Shown one piece after another: positions 1-8,133 of a DNA stretch of 64,000 bases. Where the stretch lies: contig CALNYW010000004.1 in the NCBI GenBank assembly GCA_942490985.1, positions 124,001-188,000 on the forward strand, written 5' to 3'. A program made the position numbers and the translations under genes. The stretch comes from Thiosocius sp942490985. Its GTDB lineage: Bacteria; Pseudomonadota; Gammaproteobacteria; Chromatiales; Chromatiaceae. Within the stretch, counting starts at the first letter, position 1. Every line of letters begins with the position of its first letter. The notes beneath the pieces are model-generated. The model ran no database searches, was not told where the DNA came from, and was given only the letters and a program-made list of their open reading frames with translations.

Positions 1-45
1 CCGCTGAAGCGCCCCGGTTTGCGATAGACTGCGCTGGCGGCCTCG

Positions 46-122
46 GCCCCGATAGCTCAGTTGGATAGAGCAGCGGACTTCTAATCCGCAGGCCGGGGGT
101 TCGAATCCTCCTCGGGGCGCCA
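46..122 (+). tRNA. tRNA-Arg (anticodon TCT)
   Basis: The cloverleaf folds completely. A 7-bp acceptor stem GCCCCGA pairs with TCGGGGC, and the anticodon stem GCGGA/TCCGC carries the loop CTTCTAA, giving anticodon TCT, which reads AGA. The T arm contains GGTTCGAATCC. The discriminator base is G119 and the CCA end is encoded in the DNA (120-122). It heads a two-tRNA cluster that ends at a terminator. Confidence 0.96.
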
Positions 123-190
123 ATTCCGCTGCGAGGGAGTGCGGCGCTGGCCAATGGTTCGGTCTGTTTGTCGGCAACTACGTTTTTATG

Positions 191-266
191 GTGGGCGTAG
201 CTCAGTTGGTAGAGCCCTGGATTGTGATTCCAGTGGTCGTGGGTTCGAGCCCCATCGTCCACCCCA
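191..266 (+). tRNA. tRNA-His (anticodon GTG)
   Basis: The acceptor stem GTGGGCG pairs with CGTCCAC with one G-U pair. The anticodon loop TTGTGAT gives GTG, and the T arm contains GGGTTCGAGCCCC. CCA is encoded at 264-266. The base before the acceptor is G190 and the discriminator is C263, which matches the G-1:C73 pair that identifies tRNA-His. It lies 68 nt after tRNA-Arg. Confidence 0.96.
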
Positions 267-274
267 ACTTCGAA

Positions 275-307
275 CAAGGCGGTACGCAACGTATCGCCTT
301 GTTTTTT
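275..307 (+). terminator. rho-independent terminator of the tRNA cluster
   Basis: An 11-bp stem (276-286 with 290-300, one G-U pair) closes a 3-nt CAA loop and is followed by GTTTTTTC. This is a textbook intrinsic terminator placed 9 nt after tRNA-His. Confidence 0.9.
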
Positions 308-410
308 CAAATGAATGTCCATGAATTGGGCGCCGTTGAGAGCTTGACCGCCAACCACCACTGGCGCAAACTCTGCCCTTAATAACCGCGTGTCCAGTGC
401 GACGCCGGCC

Positions 411-438
411 ACGGCCCCCATGCGGGGCCGTTTGTGTT
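411..438 (+). terminator. GC-rich hairpin before glyA
   Basis: ACGGCCCC (411-418) pairs with GGGGCCGT (424-431) around a 5-nt loop, followed by TTGTGTTT. The stem is strong but the U tract is imperfect, so it may be a second terminator or a leader hairpin of glyA, which starts 29 nt later. Confidence 0.5.
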
Positions 439-466
439 TCACGAACGCTATTTTCAGGGGTAAAAG

Positions 467-1723
467 ATGTTCGGCAAAGATATGTGCATCGCAGGCTATG
501 ACGACGAACTCGCCGAGGCGATGCGGTCTGAGGAACAGCGCCAGGAAGAGCACATCGAGCTGATCGCCTCTGAGAACTACACCAGCCCCCGGGTGCTCGA
601 GGCGCAAGGGTCGGTGTTGACCAACAAATACGCGGAAGGTTATCCGGCAAAGCGGTATTACGGCGGCTGCGAGTACGTCGACAAGGCGGAGCAGCTCGCG
701 ATCGATCGGGCGAAGGCCTTGTTCGGCGCCGACTATGCCAATGTCCAGCCGCATTCCGGGTCGCAGGCCAACTCGGCGGTGTTCATGGCGCTTTGCCAGC
801 CGGGTGACACTATCCTGGGTATGAGCCTGGCCGATGGTGGACATCTGACCCACGGTGCAAAGCCGAACTTCTCCGGCAAGATCTACAACCCGGTGCAGTA
901 CGGCATCAACAACGACACCGGCGAGATCGACTATGACCAGGTAGAGCGCCTTGCCCAGGAGCACAAACCGCGGATGATCATAGCGGGCTTTTCAGCCTAT
1001 TCGCGGATCGTCGATTGGCAACGTTTTCGGGACATTGCAGACGCCGTGGGCGCCTACCTGCTGGTCGATATGGCGCACATCGCCGGGCTGGTTGCGGCCG
1101 GCGTCTATCCCAGCCCGGTTCAGATCGCAGACGTCACGACGACGACAACGCACAAGACCTTGCGCGGACCGCGCGCCGGCTTGATCCTTGCGAAGGCCAA
1201 CCCGGAGATTGAGAAGAAACTGAATTCGGCCGTGTTTCCCGGCGGTCAGGGTGGACCGCTGATGCACGTGATCGCCGCGAAGGCCGTGGCCTTCAAAGAA
1301 GCCATGGAGCCGACGTTCGTCGACTATCAAAAACAGGTGGTCAAGAATGCCCAGGCGATGGCGACCGTTTTCATGGATCGCGGCTATGACGTGGTGTCGA
1401 AAGGCACCGACGATCATTTGTTTCTGGTGAGCTTCATCGAGGCGGGTTTGACCGGTAAGGATGTCGATGCCTGGCTCGGTGCGGCCAACATTACGGTCAA
1501 CAAAAATGCCGTGCCAAATGATCCGCAGTCGCCCTTTGTGACTTCGGGAATCCGGGTCGGCACGCCCGCGGTTACCACCCGTGGCTTTGGTGAAGCCGAG
1601 TGTCGCGAACTGGCCGGCTGGATGTGTGACGTGATCGATGGGCGCGGTGATGCAGCGGTTATCGAAACGGCAAAGGCCAGCGTGTTGGCCATTTGCGCAA
1701 AGCATCCGGTCTATGAGCATTAA
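467..1723 (+). CDS. glyA: serine hydroxymethyltransferase
   Basis: PLP enzyme that interconverts serine plus tetrahydrofolate with glycine plus 5,10-methylene-THF, the main source of one-carbon units in the cytoplasm. The 418-residue length matches the bacterial family (about 417). The N-terminal substrate region ELIASENYTS and the PLP-lysine motif TTTTTHKTLRGPRAG are present; the Schiff-base lysine is K230. The start at 467 has the ribosome site CAGGGG 7 nt upstream; a second ATG at 482 is less likely because family members begin near here. It precedes nrdR and the riboflavin genes, a linkage common in proteobacteria. No unusual residues seen. Confidence 0.97.
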   Translation: MFGKDMCIAGYDDELAEAMRSEEQRQEEHIELIASENYTSPRVLEAQGSVLTNKYAEGYPAKRYYGGCEYVDKAEQLAIDRAKALFGADYANVQPHSGSQANSAVFMALCQPGDTILGMSLADGGHLTHGAKPNFSGKIYNPVQYGINNDTGEIDYDQVERLAQEHKPRMIIAGFSAYSRIVDWQRFRDIADAVGAYLLVDMAHIAGLVAAGVYPSPVQIADVTTTTTHKTLRGPRAGLILAKANPEIEKKLNSAVFPGGQGGPLMHVIAAKAVAFKEAMEPTFVDYQKQVVKNAQAMATVFMDRGYDVVSKGTDDHLFLVSFIEAGLTGKDVDAWLGAANITVNKNAVPNDPQSPFVTSGIRVGTPAVTTRGFGEAECRELAGWMCDVIDGRGDAAVIETAKASVLAICAKHPVYEH

Positions 1724-1748
1724 CCGCCCACCAATCATCCGTCCGCCT

Positions 1749-1764
1749 GGCCGCATATGCGGCC
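1749..1764. repeat. perfect 16-bp palindrome between glyA and nrdR
   Basis: GGCCGCATATGCGGCC is a perfect inverted repeat 25 nt after the glyA stop. No T tract follows on either strand, so it is not a clear intrinsic terminator. It could be an mRNA hairpin or a protein site. Confidence 0.5.
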
Positions 1765-1809
1765 GGCCGTGTATGGCAGGGCCCTATTGGGACGTCGTTT
1801 GGTGATCTG

Positions 1810-2313
1810 ATGCGCTGTCCATTCTGCGGAGCCCAAGATACCAAGGTGGTTGATTCCCGCCTGCACGGTGACGGCGACCAGGTTCGGCGGCGGCGCGAAT
1901 GCACTGTCTGTAAAGAACGCTTCACGACCTACGAAGGTGCGGAATTGAGTCTTCCGCGTGTGGTCAAGAGTGATGGTCGCCGGGTCAACTTCGATGGTCG
2001 TAAATTACGCGCTGGCCTGGAGCGTGCGCTCGAAAAGCGCCCGGTCGCAACCGAAGCAACCGATGCCGCGGTCAATCACATCAGCCGGCGCCTGATGGCG
2101 ACCGGCGAAGGCGAAGTTGCGTCCCGCGTGATTGGCGAGCTGGTCATGGAAGAGCTCAAAAAGCTTGATCAAGTGGCCTACGTGCGTTTCGCCTCGGTCT
2201 ACCGGCAGTTCCAGGATGTGAACGCGTTTCGTGAAGAAATCGAACGGTTGGAGTCACAGCCAACGCCCGAGGCGCGTCGGCAGCAAATCGATTTTCTCGA
2301 CGAAGAGAAATGA
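1810..2313 (+). CDS. nrdR: transcriptional repressor NrdR
   Basis: Nucleotide-sensing repressor of ribonucleotide reductase genes. The N-terminal zinc ribbon has four cysteines (C3, C6, C31, C34) and a basic stretch RRRR between the pairs; an ATP-cone domain follows (about residues 48-138, beginning LPRVVKSDGRR). The protein is 167 residues, slightly longer than the usual ~150 because of a polar C-terminal extension. It overlaps ribD by 4 nt (ATGA), indicating translational coupling. Position between glyA and ribD is typical for gammaproteobacteria. Confidence 0.96.
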   Translation: MRCPFCGAQDTKVVDSRLHGDGDQVRRRRECTVCKERFTTYEGAELSLPRVVKSDGRRVNFDGRKLRAGLERALEKRPVATEATDAAVNHISRRLMATGEGEVASRVIGELVMEELKKLDQVAYVRFASVYRQFQDVNAFREEIERLESQPTPEARRQQIDFLDEEK

Positions 2314-3446
2314 TCACCGCGTTCGACGCGTCGGATCATCAGTACATGGCGCAGGCATTGCGTCTGGCCGAGCGCGGCCTCTACACGACCGATCCAAACC
2401 CCCGGGTCGGCTGCGTCATCGTGAACGACGGCGAAGTCGTCGGTGAGGGTTGGCATGAGCGCGCCGGCCAACCGCATGCGGAGCGTCTGGCACTCGCCGC
2501 CGCCGGTGCCGCCGCCCGTGGCGGCACTGCCTATGTGACGCTCGAGCCCTGTGCCCACCATGGACGAACCCCGCCCTGTGCGGACGCGCTGATCGAGGCT
2601 CGGCTCGCGCGCGTGGTTGCCGCGATGGCGGACCCCAATCCGCTGGTGGCCGGGCAGGGGATGGCAAAGTTGAGCGCTGCCGGTATCGACATCGGTATGG
2701 GACTGTTGGCAGCGGACGCAGAGCAACTCAATCCAGGCTTTTTCAAGCGCATGCGGACCGGGATGCCCTATGTGCGCTGCAAGCTCGCGATGAGCCTCGA
2801 CGGGCGCACGGCGATGGCCAGTGGCGAGAGCCAATGGATTACCGGTGAGGCGGCGCGCCGGGACGTGCATCGACTGCGTGCGCGCAGCAGTGCCATCGTT
2901 ACCGGCGTAGATACCGTCCTGGCCGACGATCCATCGATGAATGTTCGTCTCGAACCCGCAGCATTGGGACTCGAGGGCGTGGACGCCGAGCTGCGCCAGC
3001 CTTGGCGGGTGATACTCGATACGCGTCTGCGGACACCCCCGCGGGCGCGCCTGCTGAGCCTGCCGGGGAGGACCCTGATCGTATGCGGTGAGGCGGCCCC
3101 GCTGGAGATCGAGAACGAGCTTCAAGCGGCGGGCGCGGATGTCCTGCGCCAGCCGCAGCTTGGCGGCCGTATCGACCTCGCGCAGACCCTCCGCGAACTT
3201 GCAGCGCAAGGCGCCAACGAGGTGTTGATCGAGAGCGGCGCAACGCTGGCCGGCTATGCCCTGCAGGCCGGCCTGGTCGATGAACTCGTGGTCTACATGG
3301 CGCCGCATCTGATGGGGCAGGAGGCACGGGGGCTGGTAGATCTCGCCGCTATCAGCCGTATGGCCGATCGGCTCGCGTTGCGCTTTGCGGGGGTGCGTCA
3401 GATTGGCGCTGATTTGCGCCTGACGCTCAGGTCCGGAACTGACTGA
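2310..3446 (+). CDS. ribD: bifunctional diaminohydroxyphosphoribosylaminopyrimidine deaminase / 5-amino-6-(5-phosphoribosylamino)uracil reductase
   Basis: Performs the second and third steps of riboflavin synthesis. The N-terminal deaminase half has the zinc site H56-A-E58 and P80-C81...C90 (motif PCAHHGRTPPC). The C-terminal reductase half starts near residue 150 (KLAMSLDGRTA, then SQWITG) and binds NADPH. Length of 378 is normal. It starts inside the nrdR stop (ATGA overlap). Its 3' end runs 20 nt into the 3' end of the convergent chemoreceptor gene, so the next riboflavin gene, ribE, is separated from it by 2.1 kb. Confidence 0.96.
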   Translation: MITAFDASDHQYMAQALRLAERGLYTTDPNPRVGCVIVNDGEVVGEGWHERAGQPHAERLALAAAGAAARGGTAYVTLEPCAHHGRTPPCADALIEARLARVVAAMADPNPLVAGQGMAKLSAAGIDIGMGLLAADAEQLNPGFFKRMRTGMPYVRCKLAMSLDGRTAMASGESQWITGEAARRDVHRLRARSSAIVTGVDTVLADDPSMNVRLEPAALGLEGVDAELRQPWRVILDTRLRTPPRARLLSLPGRTLIVCGEAAPLEIENELQAAGADVLRQPQLGGRIDLAQTLRELAAQGANEVLIESGATLAGYALQAGLVDELVVYMAPHLMGQEARGLVDLAAISRMADRLALRFAGVRQIGADLRLTLRSGTD

Positions 3447-5454
3447 CCAGGGTCTCGAGACGCTCGGACAGGGCCGCCAATGACTTTGCCGAGCCGCTCA
3501 TGCTCTGGCTCTCCGAGACGATCTCTTCGCCATCGGTGTTGATGCGCTCGATACTGCGAGAGATTTCTTCCGCGGCCAAGCGCTGTTCGGCCGCGGCTCC
3601 GGCAATCTGCTGATTGACCTGCTGGATGACGTTGACCGATGCCACGATATGGTCCAGTGAACTGCCGGTGGTTTCACCTTTCGCGACCGTATCGCGAGCC
3701 ATGGCGAGGCTTTCCTGCATTGCCCTGCCGGCCTGCCGGGCCTGCGACTGCAGCTTTTCGACCATCGATAAAATCTCGCTGGTCGACGCCTGGGTGCGGT
3801 TGGCCAGGGTGCGCACTTCGTCCGCAACGACCGAAAAGCCACGGCCCTGGTCACCTGCACGGGCGGCCTCAATGGCCGCATTCAACGCCAGCAGGTTGGT
3901 CTGTTCGGCAATCCCGCCGATGACATCAATCACACCACCGATCCCTTCGCTTTCGCGTTCCAGCGCCTGAATCGTCGTCGCCGCAAGGTCAATTTGATCG
4001 CCAAGGCTGTGCACGGCGGTCACGGTTTGCGTGACCACGGCGCGACCCTCTTCGGCTTCGTGCTGTGCCTGGTTGGCGCTCTCCGAGGCACCGTGTGCCG
4101 ACTCGGCAACGCTGTTGACGGTCAAGCTCATCTCATGGGTGGCGGTCGCAATCTGCGCGGTTTCCGACTGTTGTCGACTTGATCGATTCATGCCGCTCTC
4201 GGTCAGTTGGTGCAACTTTTCCGACGAACTGGCGAGCGACTGTACGGCGTCGCGCACCTCTTGAACCGTGTCGCGAATCTTTTCGACAAAGGCGTTGAAG
4301 GACCGACTGACATCGGCGATCTCATCGCGCCCCTGGACATCCAGTCGAGCGGTTAGATCACCATCGCCGCTGGCGATTTCCTGCATCCGTTTGGCAACCC
4401 GACGCAGCGGCACGGCAATCGTTCGGATGCTAATGATGAACGAGAGGAATGCCAATAGCAGGCCGGTGACGATCAAGCCGACGACGGACCACAGCGCAGA
4501 TGTGCGCGAGGCTTCGGCCTGCCGGCGTTCCTCCTGGACGATGCGACCGCTCGCGGTCTCGATGCCGCGGGCATCGGTCATCATGGCTTCGGCGTCTATG
4601 CTGTAACGGCCGCGCGATTCCCGTAATGCTGCATGGGTCTGTAACGCTGCATTGAAATGCGTTTTGTTCTGGGTGTTGAGTTTCAACAGCGCGGCATCGA
4701 AAGTGGATTGGGCAAACGGTCCCTTGCCGATCAGCTTGCCGTTGAGGAGGTCCGACTCGGCCAACGACTCCATATAGATCTCCAGATCGCCGAGGCTGAT
4801 CGCGGCCGCCTCCTTGAAATCGGCATTATCCGGGTCATCCAGCAGTTGCCGGTAATCGAATAGCCGTGTCATCAGTGCGAGGCGTGCATCCGCGGCGGCG
4901 CCGACGATGGCCCATTCTTCAGTATCGCGGGTGTTGGTGGTTTCGTCCTCGCCGAGGCTGGCATCCCATTCCAGTGCCACCAGGGCCTGACTGGCCTGTT
5001 CTTCGATGACCAGCAAGAGGTCCTTCGTCGCTGCCAGCGTGGCGAGCAGCTGGGCGTAGTTGACCTGGTAATCGGCGTGCAGTCTAAGCAGTTCCTCACG
5101 CGTCGCATTGAACGCCGCCAGCTTCGCGTTGACGCCTGCCAATTCGTTTTCGCCGACCAGCCCGGCCTGCGCGATTTCGCCGAACGACGCTGCCGCCAGC
5201 GCGTCGCCTGCGGCGATCAGCTTGCGACCCTCTTCGTCGTGGCCATCGAGCGCGCGATCGACACCGATCATCTGCTGCAATACGCCGCGGATCCCACTGT
5301 CGACCGCATGCGCGGTCGTGCGGATCGGGCCAGTGATTCGGTCGAGTGCCTGGCTGATGCGATCGGCGGCAAACAGCCCCGCGCCGCCGATTACCCCCAG
5401 CAGCACCGCCATCAGCAGGTAGCTGATTCCGATCCGTTTGCCAATTTTGGACAT
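3427..5454 (-). CDS. methyl-accepting chemotaxis protein
   Basis: Transmembrane chemoreceptor of 675 residues. An N-terminal membrane segment (about 10-30) is followed by a periplasmic helical sensor of nearly 290 residues with no recognisable ligand motif, a second membrane segment (about 320-345), a HAMP domain containing GDGDLTARLDVQGRDEIADV, and the cytoplasmic signalling hairpin with the tip EQTNLLALNAAIEAARAG. There is no C-terminal NWETF-type CheR tether. The gene lies antiparallel inside the riboflavin cluster, between ribD and ribE, and overlaps ribD tail to tail. No chemotaxis kinase genes are in the window, so it is an orphan receptor. Confidence 0.92.
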   Translation of the reverse strand: MSKIGKRIGISYLLMAVLLGVIGGAGLFAADRISQALDRITGPIRTTAHAVDSGIRGVLQQMIGVDRALDGHDEEGRKLIAAGDALAAASFGEIAQAGLVGENELAGVNAKLAAFNATREELLRLHADYQVNYAQLLATLAATKDLLLVIEEQASQALVALEWDASLGEDETTNTRDTEEWAIVGAAADARLALMTRLFDYRQLLDDPDNADFKEAAAISLGDLEIYMESLAESDLLNGKLIGKGPFAQSTFDAALLKLNTQNKTHFNAALQTHAALRESRGRYSIDAEAMMTDARGIETASGRIVQEERRQAEASRTSALWSVVGLIVTGLLLAFLSFIISIRTIAVPLRRVAKRMQEIASGDGDLTARLDVQGRDEIADVSRSFNAFVEKIRDTVQEVRDAVQSLASSSEKLHQLTESGMNRSSRQQSETAQIATATHEMSLTVNSVAESAHGASESANQAQHEAEEGRAVVTQTVTAVHSLGDQIDLAATTIQALERESEGIGGVIDVIGGIAEQTNLLALNAAIEAARAGDQGRGFSVVADEVRTLANRTQASTSEILSMVEKLQSQARQAGRAMQESLAMARDTVAKGETTGSSLDHIVASVNVIQQVNQQIAGAAAEQRLAAEEISRSIERINTDGEEIVSESQSMSGSAKSLAALSERLETLVSQFRT

Positions 5455-5569
5455 CGTTTTTTCCGTGCCAGGGTCTTGAGAGAGCAGATCGGCGTATTGG
5501 GCAGCTTCTTTAGGCCGGCGGTAGCGAGAGCGCTACACTCCAGGCCTGTCAGATGAGGAGACGCAGCTA

Positions 5570-6232
5570 ATGTTCACCGGGATCATTCAGGCAATTGGCG
5601 AAATCGCCGAGGTTCAAGAACGTGGTGGCGATGTGCGACTGCGCATCCGAACGGGGCAATTGCCACTGGATGACGTCGCGCTGGGTGACAGCATTGCGGT
5701 CAACGGGGTGTGTTTGACGGCCGTCGACCTGCCCGGTGATGGGTTCTTCGCCGATGTGTCGCGCGAAACGCTGTCGCTGACCAGTCTCGGGCAACTGGCG
5801 ATCGGCAGTCGGTGTAATCTCGAGAAGGCGTTGACGCTGGCGACGCGGCTCGGCGGTCATCTGGTCAGTGGCCATGTCGACGGGCTCGGCAAGGTGACCG
5901 AACGACACGACGATGCGCGATCCGTCCGCTTTACGATTGAGGCGCCGGACTCGCTGGCTCGGTACATCGCGCACAAGGGCTCGATCACCGTGGACGGCAC
6001 CAGTCTGACGGTCAATGCGGTCAACGGGGGCCAATTCAAACTCAACATCGTCCCGCATACGCTGCAAGAGACCATCATGGGCGACTACCAGGCGGGCCGT
6101 CAGGTCAATTTGGAGGTGGATCTGGTGGCGCGGTATCTCGAACGCCTGCTGTTGGGCGAGCAGGCGTCAGATCCCAAAGCGGCCGGCGTTGATATGGCCA
6201 TGCTGACGCGCGCCGGGTTTGTCGGGCACTAG
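5570..6232 (+). CDS. ribE: riboflavin synthase, alpha subunit
   Basis: Dismutates two 6,7-dimethyl-8-ribityllumazine molecules to riboflavin. The N terminus MFTGIIQAIG is diagnostic, and the protein holds two similar lumazine-binding barrels (about 1-90 and 97-200), the second with GSITVDGTSLTVN. At 220 residues the length is normal. The TAG stop (6230-6232) is part of the CTAG that begins the left inverted end of the 269-bp element at 6229-6497, so insertion of that element may have supplied or preserved the stop codon. Confidence 0.95.
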   Translation: MFTGIIQAIGEIAEVQERGGDVRLRIRTGQLPLDDVALGDSIAVNGVCLTAVDLPGDGFFADVSRETLSLTSLGQLAIGSRCNLEKALTLATRLGGHLVSGHVDGLGKVTERHDDARSVRFTIEAPDSLARYIAHKGSITVDGTSLTVNAVNGGQFKLNIVPHTLQETIMGDYQAGRQVNLEVDLVARYLERLLLGEQASDPKAAGVDMAMLTRAGFVGH

Positions 6233-6497
6233 TGGGCCATGCGGATAATTCTGTAATGCTCAGAGCCACTGTGCGGGTGCGAATCAAGACGCGTTTCGCA
6301 GGCAATGGTTATTCCCCTTGGCAAGAAACGCAACGCAGAGTCGCGGTCGCACAGGGGCTCCCGAAGGGCCGCGGCACAAGTGTCGTGGCCTGCGTTGCAG
6401 CCCTTGGAAAGGGCCTGCCATTCCCTGCGGACTGCGCCTTGCCCACAACACTTGTGCCACGGCTGAGCGTTACAGAATTATCCGCATGGCCCACTAG
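6229..6497. mobile_element. MITE-like element with 35-bp terminal inverted repeats
   Basis: Left end 6229-6263 and right end 6463-6497 are inverted copies with a single mismatch in 35 bp, both beginning with CTAG at the outer edge. A nested second inverted repeat lies inside: GGCACAAGTGT (6373-6383) against ACACTTGTGCC (6448-6458). No credible transposase is encoded; the reading frames through it repeat the same short peptide from both ends because of the inverted repeats. Size, termini and lack of coding fit a non-autonomous miniature element, or a very large structured intergenic repeat. It fills most of the gap between ribE and the patatin gene. No second copy was noticed in this window. 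Confidence 0.7.
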
Positions 6498-6525
6498 CGT
6501 CACGGCGCAATCGGGTCGGCGGCTT

Positions 6526-7440
6526 TCACGCCGGGTTCGCGTAGCGTTCCAGGGCGCGTTCTGCCCACAGTTCGCCGGCGGCGATGACTTCTTTGGCCCG
6601 GTAAAACTCATGCGCACCGCAGGTGTTGATGGGTATTTCGATCAGCAGGTCCGGCGGGTAGGCCGCCAACATGCCGCGCGCAATGCTGGCCTGCATGGCG
6701 TCGAGCGACAGCAGTGCCGTATCCCAGAGTGATAAGTCCGGCTCCTGCTCATCGTCTTTACTTTCCAGGCCAAGCTTGTCCTGCAGCTGCTCGATAAAGG
6801 TCTCGATACGGCGGCGGTAGCGGTGCTGCGCCTTAACGGGCTGCCGGGGCCTGTTGCCCAAGCGGTTCCCCGCACCGAGTTTCTGTGGCACACCAGACAG
6901 ACTGACGGCGATTACCGCGTCGGTCGAATCCTGCAGTGCCGGGGCGATCGGCACCGGATTGAGAATTCCGCCATCGAGCAACGGCCGGCCGTTGATGGTG
7001 TGCGGCGTGAAGACCATCGGTACCGCGATGGATGCGCGGATCGCATCGAACAGGTCGCCGCGAGTCAGCCATACCTCGCGTCGCCGCAGCACGTCCGCTG
7101 CGACGATCGTCAATGGCACCGGCAGGTCTTCAATCCGGTGTCGCCCGATGAATTCCTGCAATGTCTCCATCAACATCTCACCCTTGAGCATGCCCGCGCC
7201 GCCCCACGCCACATCGAGAAAGCGCAGCACGTTGAATTCGGTGAGGTCCTCGGCCCATTCAGCATAGGCCTCGAGTTTGCCGGCCGCATAAAAACCACCG
7301 ATCAGCGCGCCCATCGAACTGCCGGTGATGGCCCCAATCGTCCAGCCGTGTCGTTCCAGGGTGCGGATCACCCCGATGTGTGCCAGGCCGCGGGCGCCGC
7401 CGCTGCCTAAAACCAGGGAGACTGTCTTTGGGTTTGCCAT
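6526..7440 (-). CDS. patatin-like phospholipase (RssA/YchK type)
   Basis: Predicted serine lipid acyl hydrolase of 304 residues. The oxyanion motif GSGGARG (12-18) and the nucleophile motif G-S-S42-M-G are followed by a DGG catalytic aspartate motif (LLDGGILNPVP), giving a Ser-Asp dyad as in bacterial patatins. No signal peptide is visible, so it is probably cytoplasmic or peripheral on the inner membrane. It starts 1 nt after the stop of the aldolase-like gene, so the two form a tight operon antiparallel to the surrounding riboflavin genes. Substrate unknown. Confidence 0.9.
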   Translation of the reverse strand: MANPKTVSLVLGSGGARGLAHIGVIRTLERHGWTIGAITGSSMGALIGGFYAAGKLEAYAEWAEDLTEFNVLRFLDVAWGGAGMLKGEMLMETLQEFIGRHRIEDLPVPLTIVAADVLRRREVWLTRGDLFDAIRASIAVPMVFTPHTINGRPLLDGGILNPVPIAPALQDSTDAVIAVSLSGVPQKLGAGNRLGNRPRQPVKAQHRYRRRIETFIEQLQDKLGLESKDDEQEPDLSLWDTALLSLDAMQASIARGMLAAYPPDLLIEIPINTCGAHEFYRAKEVIAAGELWAERALERYANPA

Positions 7441-7441
7441 A

Positions 7442-8068
7442 TCACGAATACTCGCTGCGCTCTTGGACTTGCGAAAATGCCTGCATCAAATACGCGCCGG
7501 CTGCGTCCATGTCGGTGCCATAGGCGATGATGCCGTCCTCATGGCCTCCCATTGCAATGACGCCGCCGTTAGGCTGGGCGACGAGCAGCCGCCGCACGGC
7601 GTCGGCCATCGCTGGTGTGCCATACCTTGCCGTTGGGTCGGTCGTGGGCAGGCCGAGAGACCCCGCCGACTGCCAAAGCTGCCGCGAATGTACATGGATG
7701 ACGGCAGCTATTCCCGGCAGCGCCCGGTAGATCTCGCCATGCGTCATCGCCTCTGAGGAGGGCCGCGCAGGCCCCGTGGCGCGGAGTCGATTGGTCGCGC
7801 TGTCGAAATCCAAGACCCAGGCGAGATCGCTGGCGTGCAGGGTGGCCTTGCCGCCGGTCTGTGTGCCCGAGATGATGAAGCCGTGCGGCGCGCGCCGGCT
7901 GATGTTGCCATATGCGTAGCCATCGTAAAGCTGGGGGTCCTGGCCGATCAGGTCGCGGTCGCGGCAGTGACCGAACCAGTTGAGCAGCGGGCCTGGGTCG
8001 CAATCCGCCGGCAAAGCGCCGCGAGTAAAATCTAGCGTGTACTGGATAACCCCTTCGGATTCTGTCAT
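7442..8068 (-). CDS. class II aldolase/adducin family protein
   Basis: 208 residues with the family pattern: a YGNIS phosphate-binding loop, the zinc pair in VIHVHS, and a third histidine in GGHEDG. These fit the fold of L-fuculose-1-phosphate or methylthioribulose-1-phosphate family enzymes, but specificity cannot be assigned. It is the first gene of a two-gene operon with the patatin-like lipase (1-nt gap) and diverges from the ribB-type gene at 8134, sharing a 65-bp promoter region. No methionine-salvage partner genes are nearby. Confidence 0.85.
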   Translation of the reverse strand: MTESEGVIQYTLDFTRGALPADCDPGPLLNWFGHCRDRDLIGQDPQLYDGYAYGNISRRAPHGFIISGTQTGGKATLHASDLAWVLDFDSATNRLRATGPARPSSEAMTHGEIYRALPGIAAVIHVHSRQLWQSAGSLGLPTTDPTARYGTPAMADAVRRLLVAQPNGGVIAMGGHEDGIIAYGTDMDAAGAYLMQAFSQVQERSEYS

Positions 8069-8133
8069 TCAGGCATTCTCCCGGATCTGTTTGGGCTGAT
8101 ACACTGTACAGTTTGCCAAAACGACGGTAATCC

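Noticed and set aside
2199..3308. 369-codon minus frame over nrdR/ribD
   Set aside because: Shadow of ribD codon bias; nrdR and ribD carry all expected motifs on the plus strand.
6232..6732. Open frames through the MITE-like element on both strands
   Set aside because: Both begin or pass through the same peptide (GHADNSV) because of the inverted repeats; there is no ribosome site and no family match.
8069..8133. Possible FMN riboswitch ahead of the ribB gene
   Set aside because: The 65-bp gap is too short and has none of the conserved RFN element segments.
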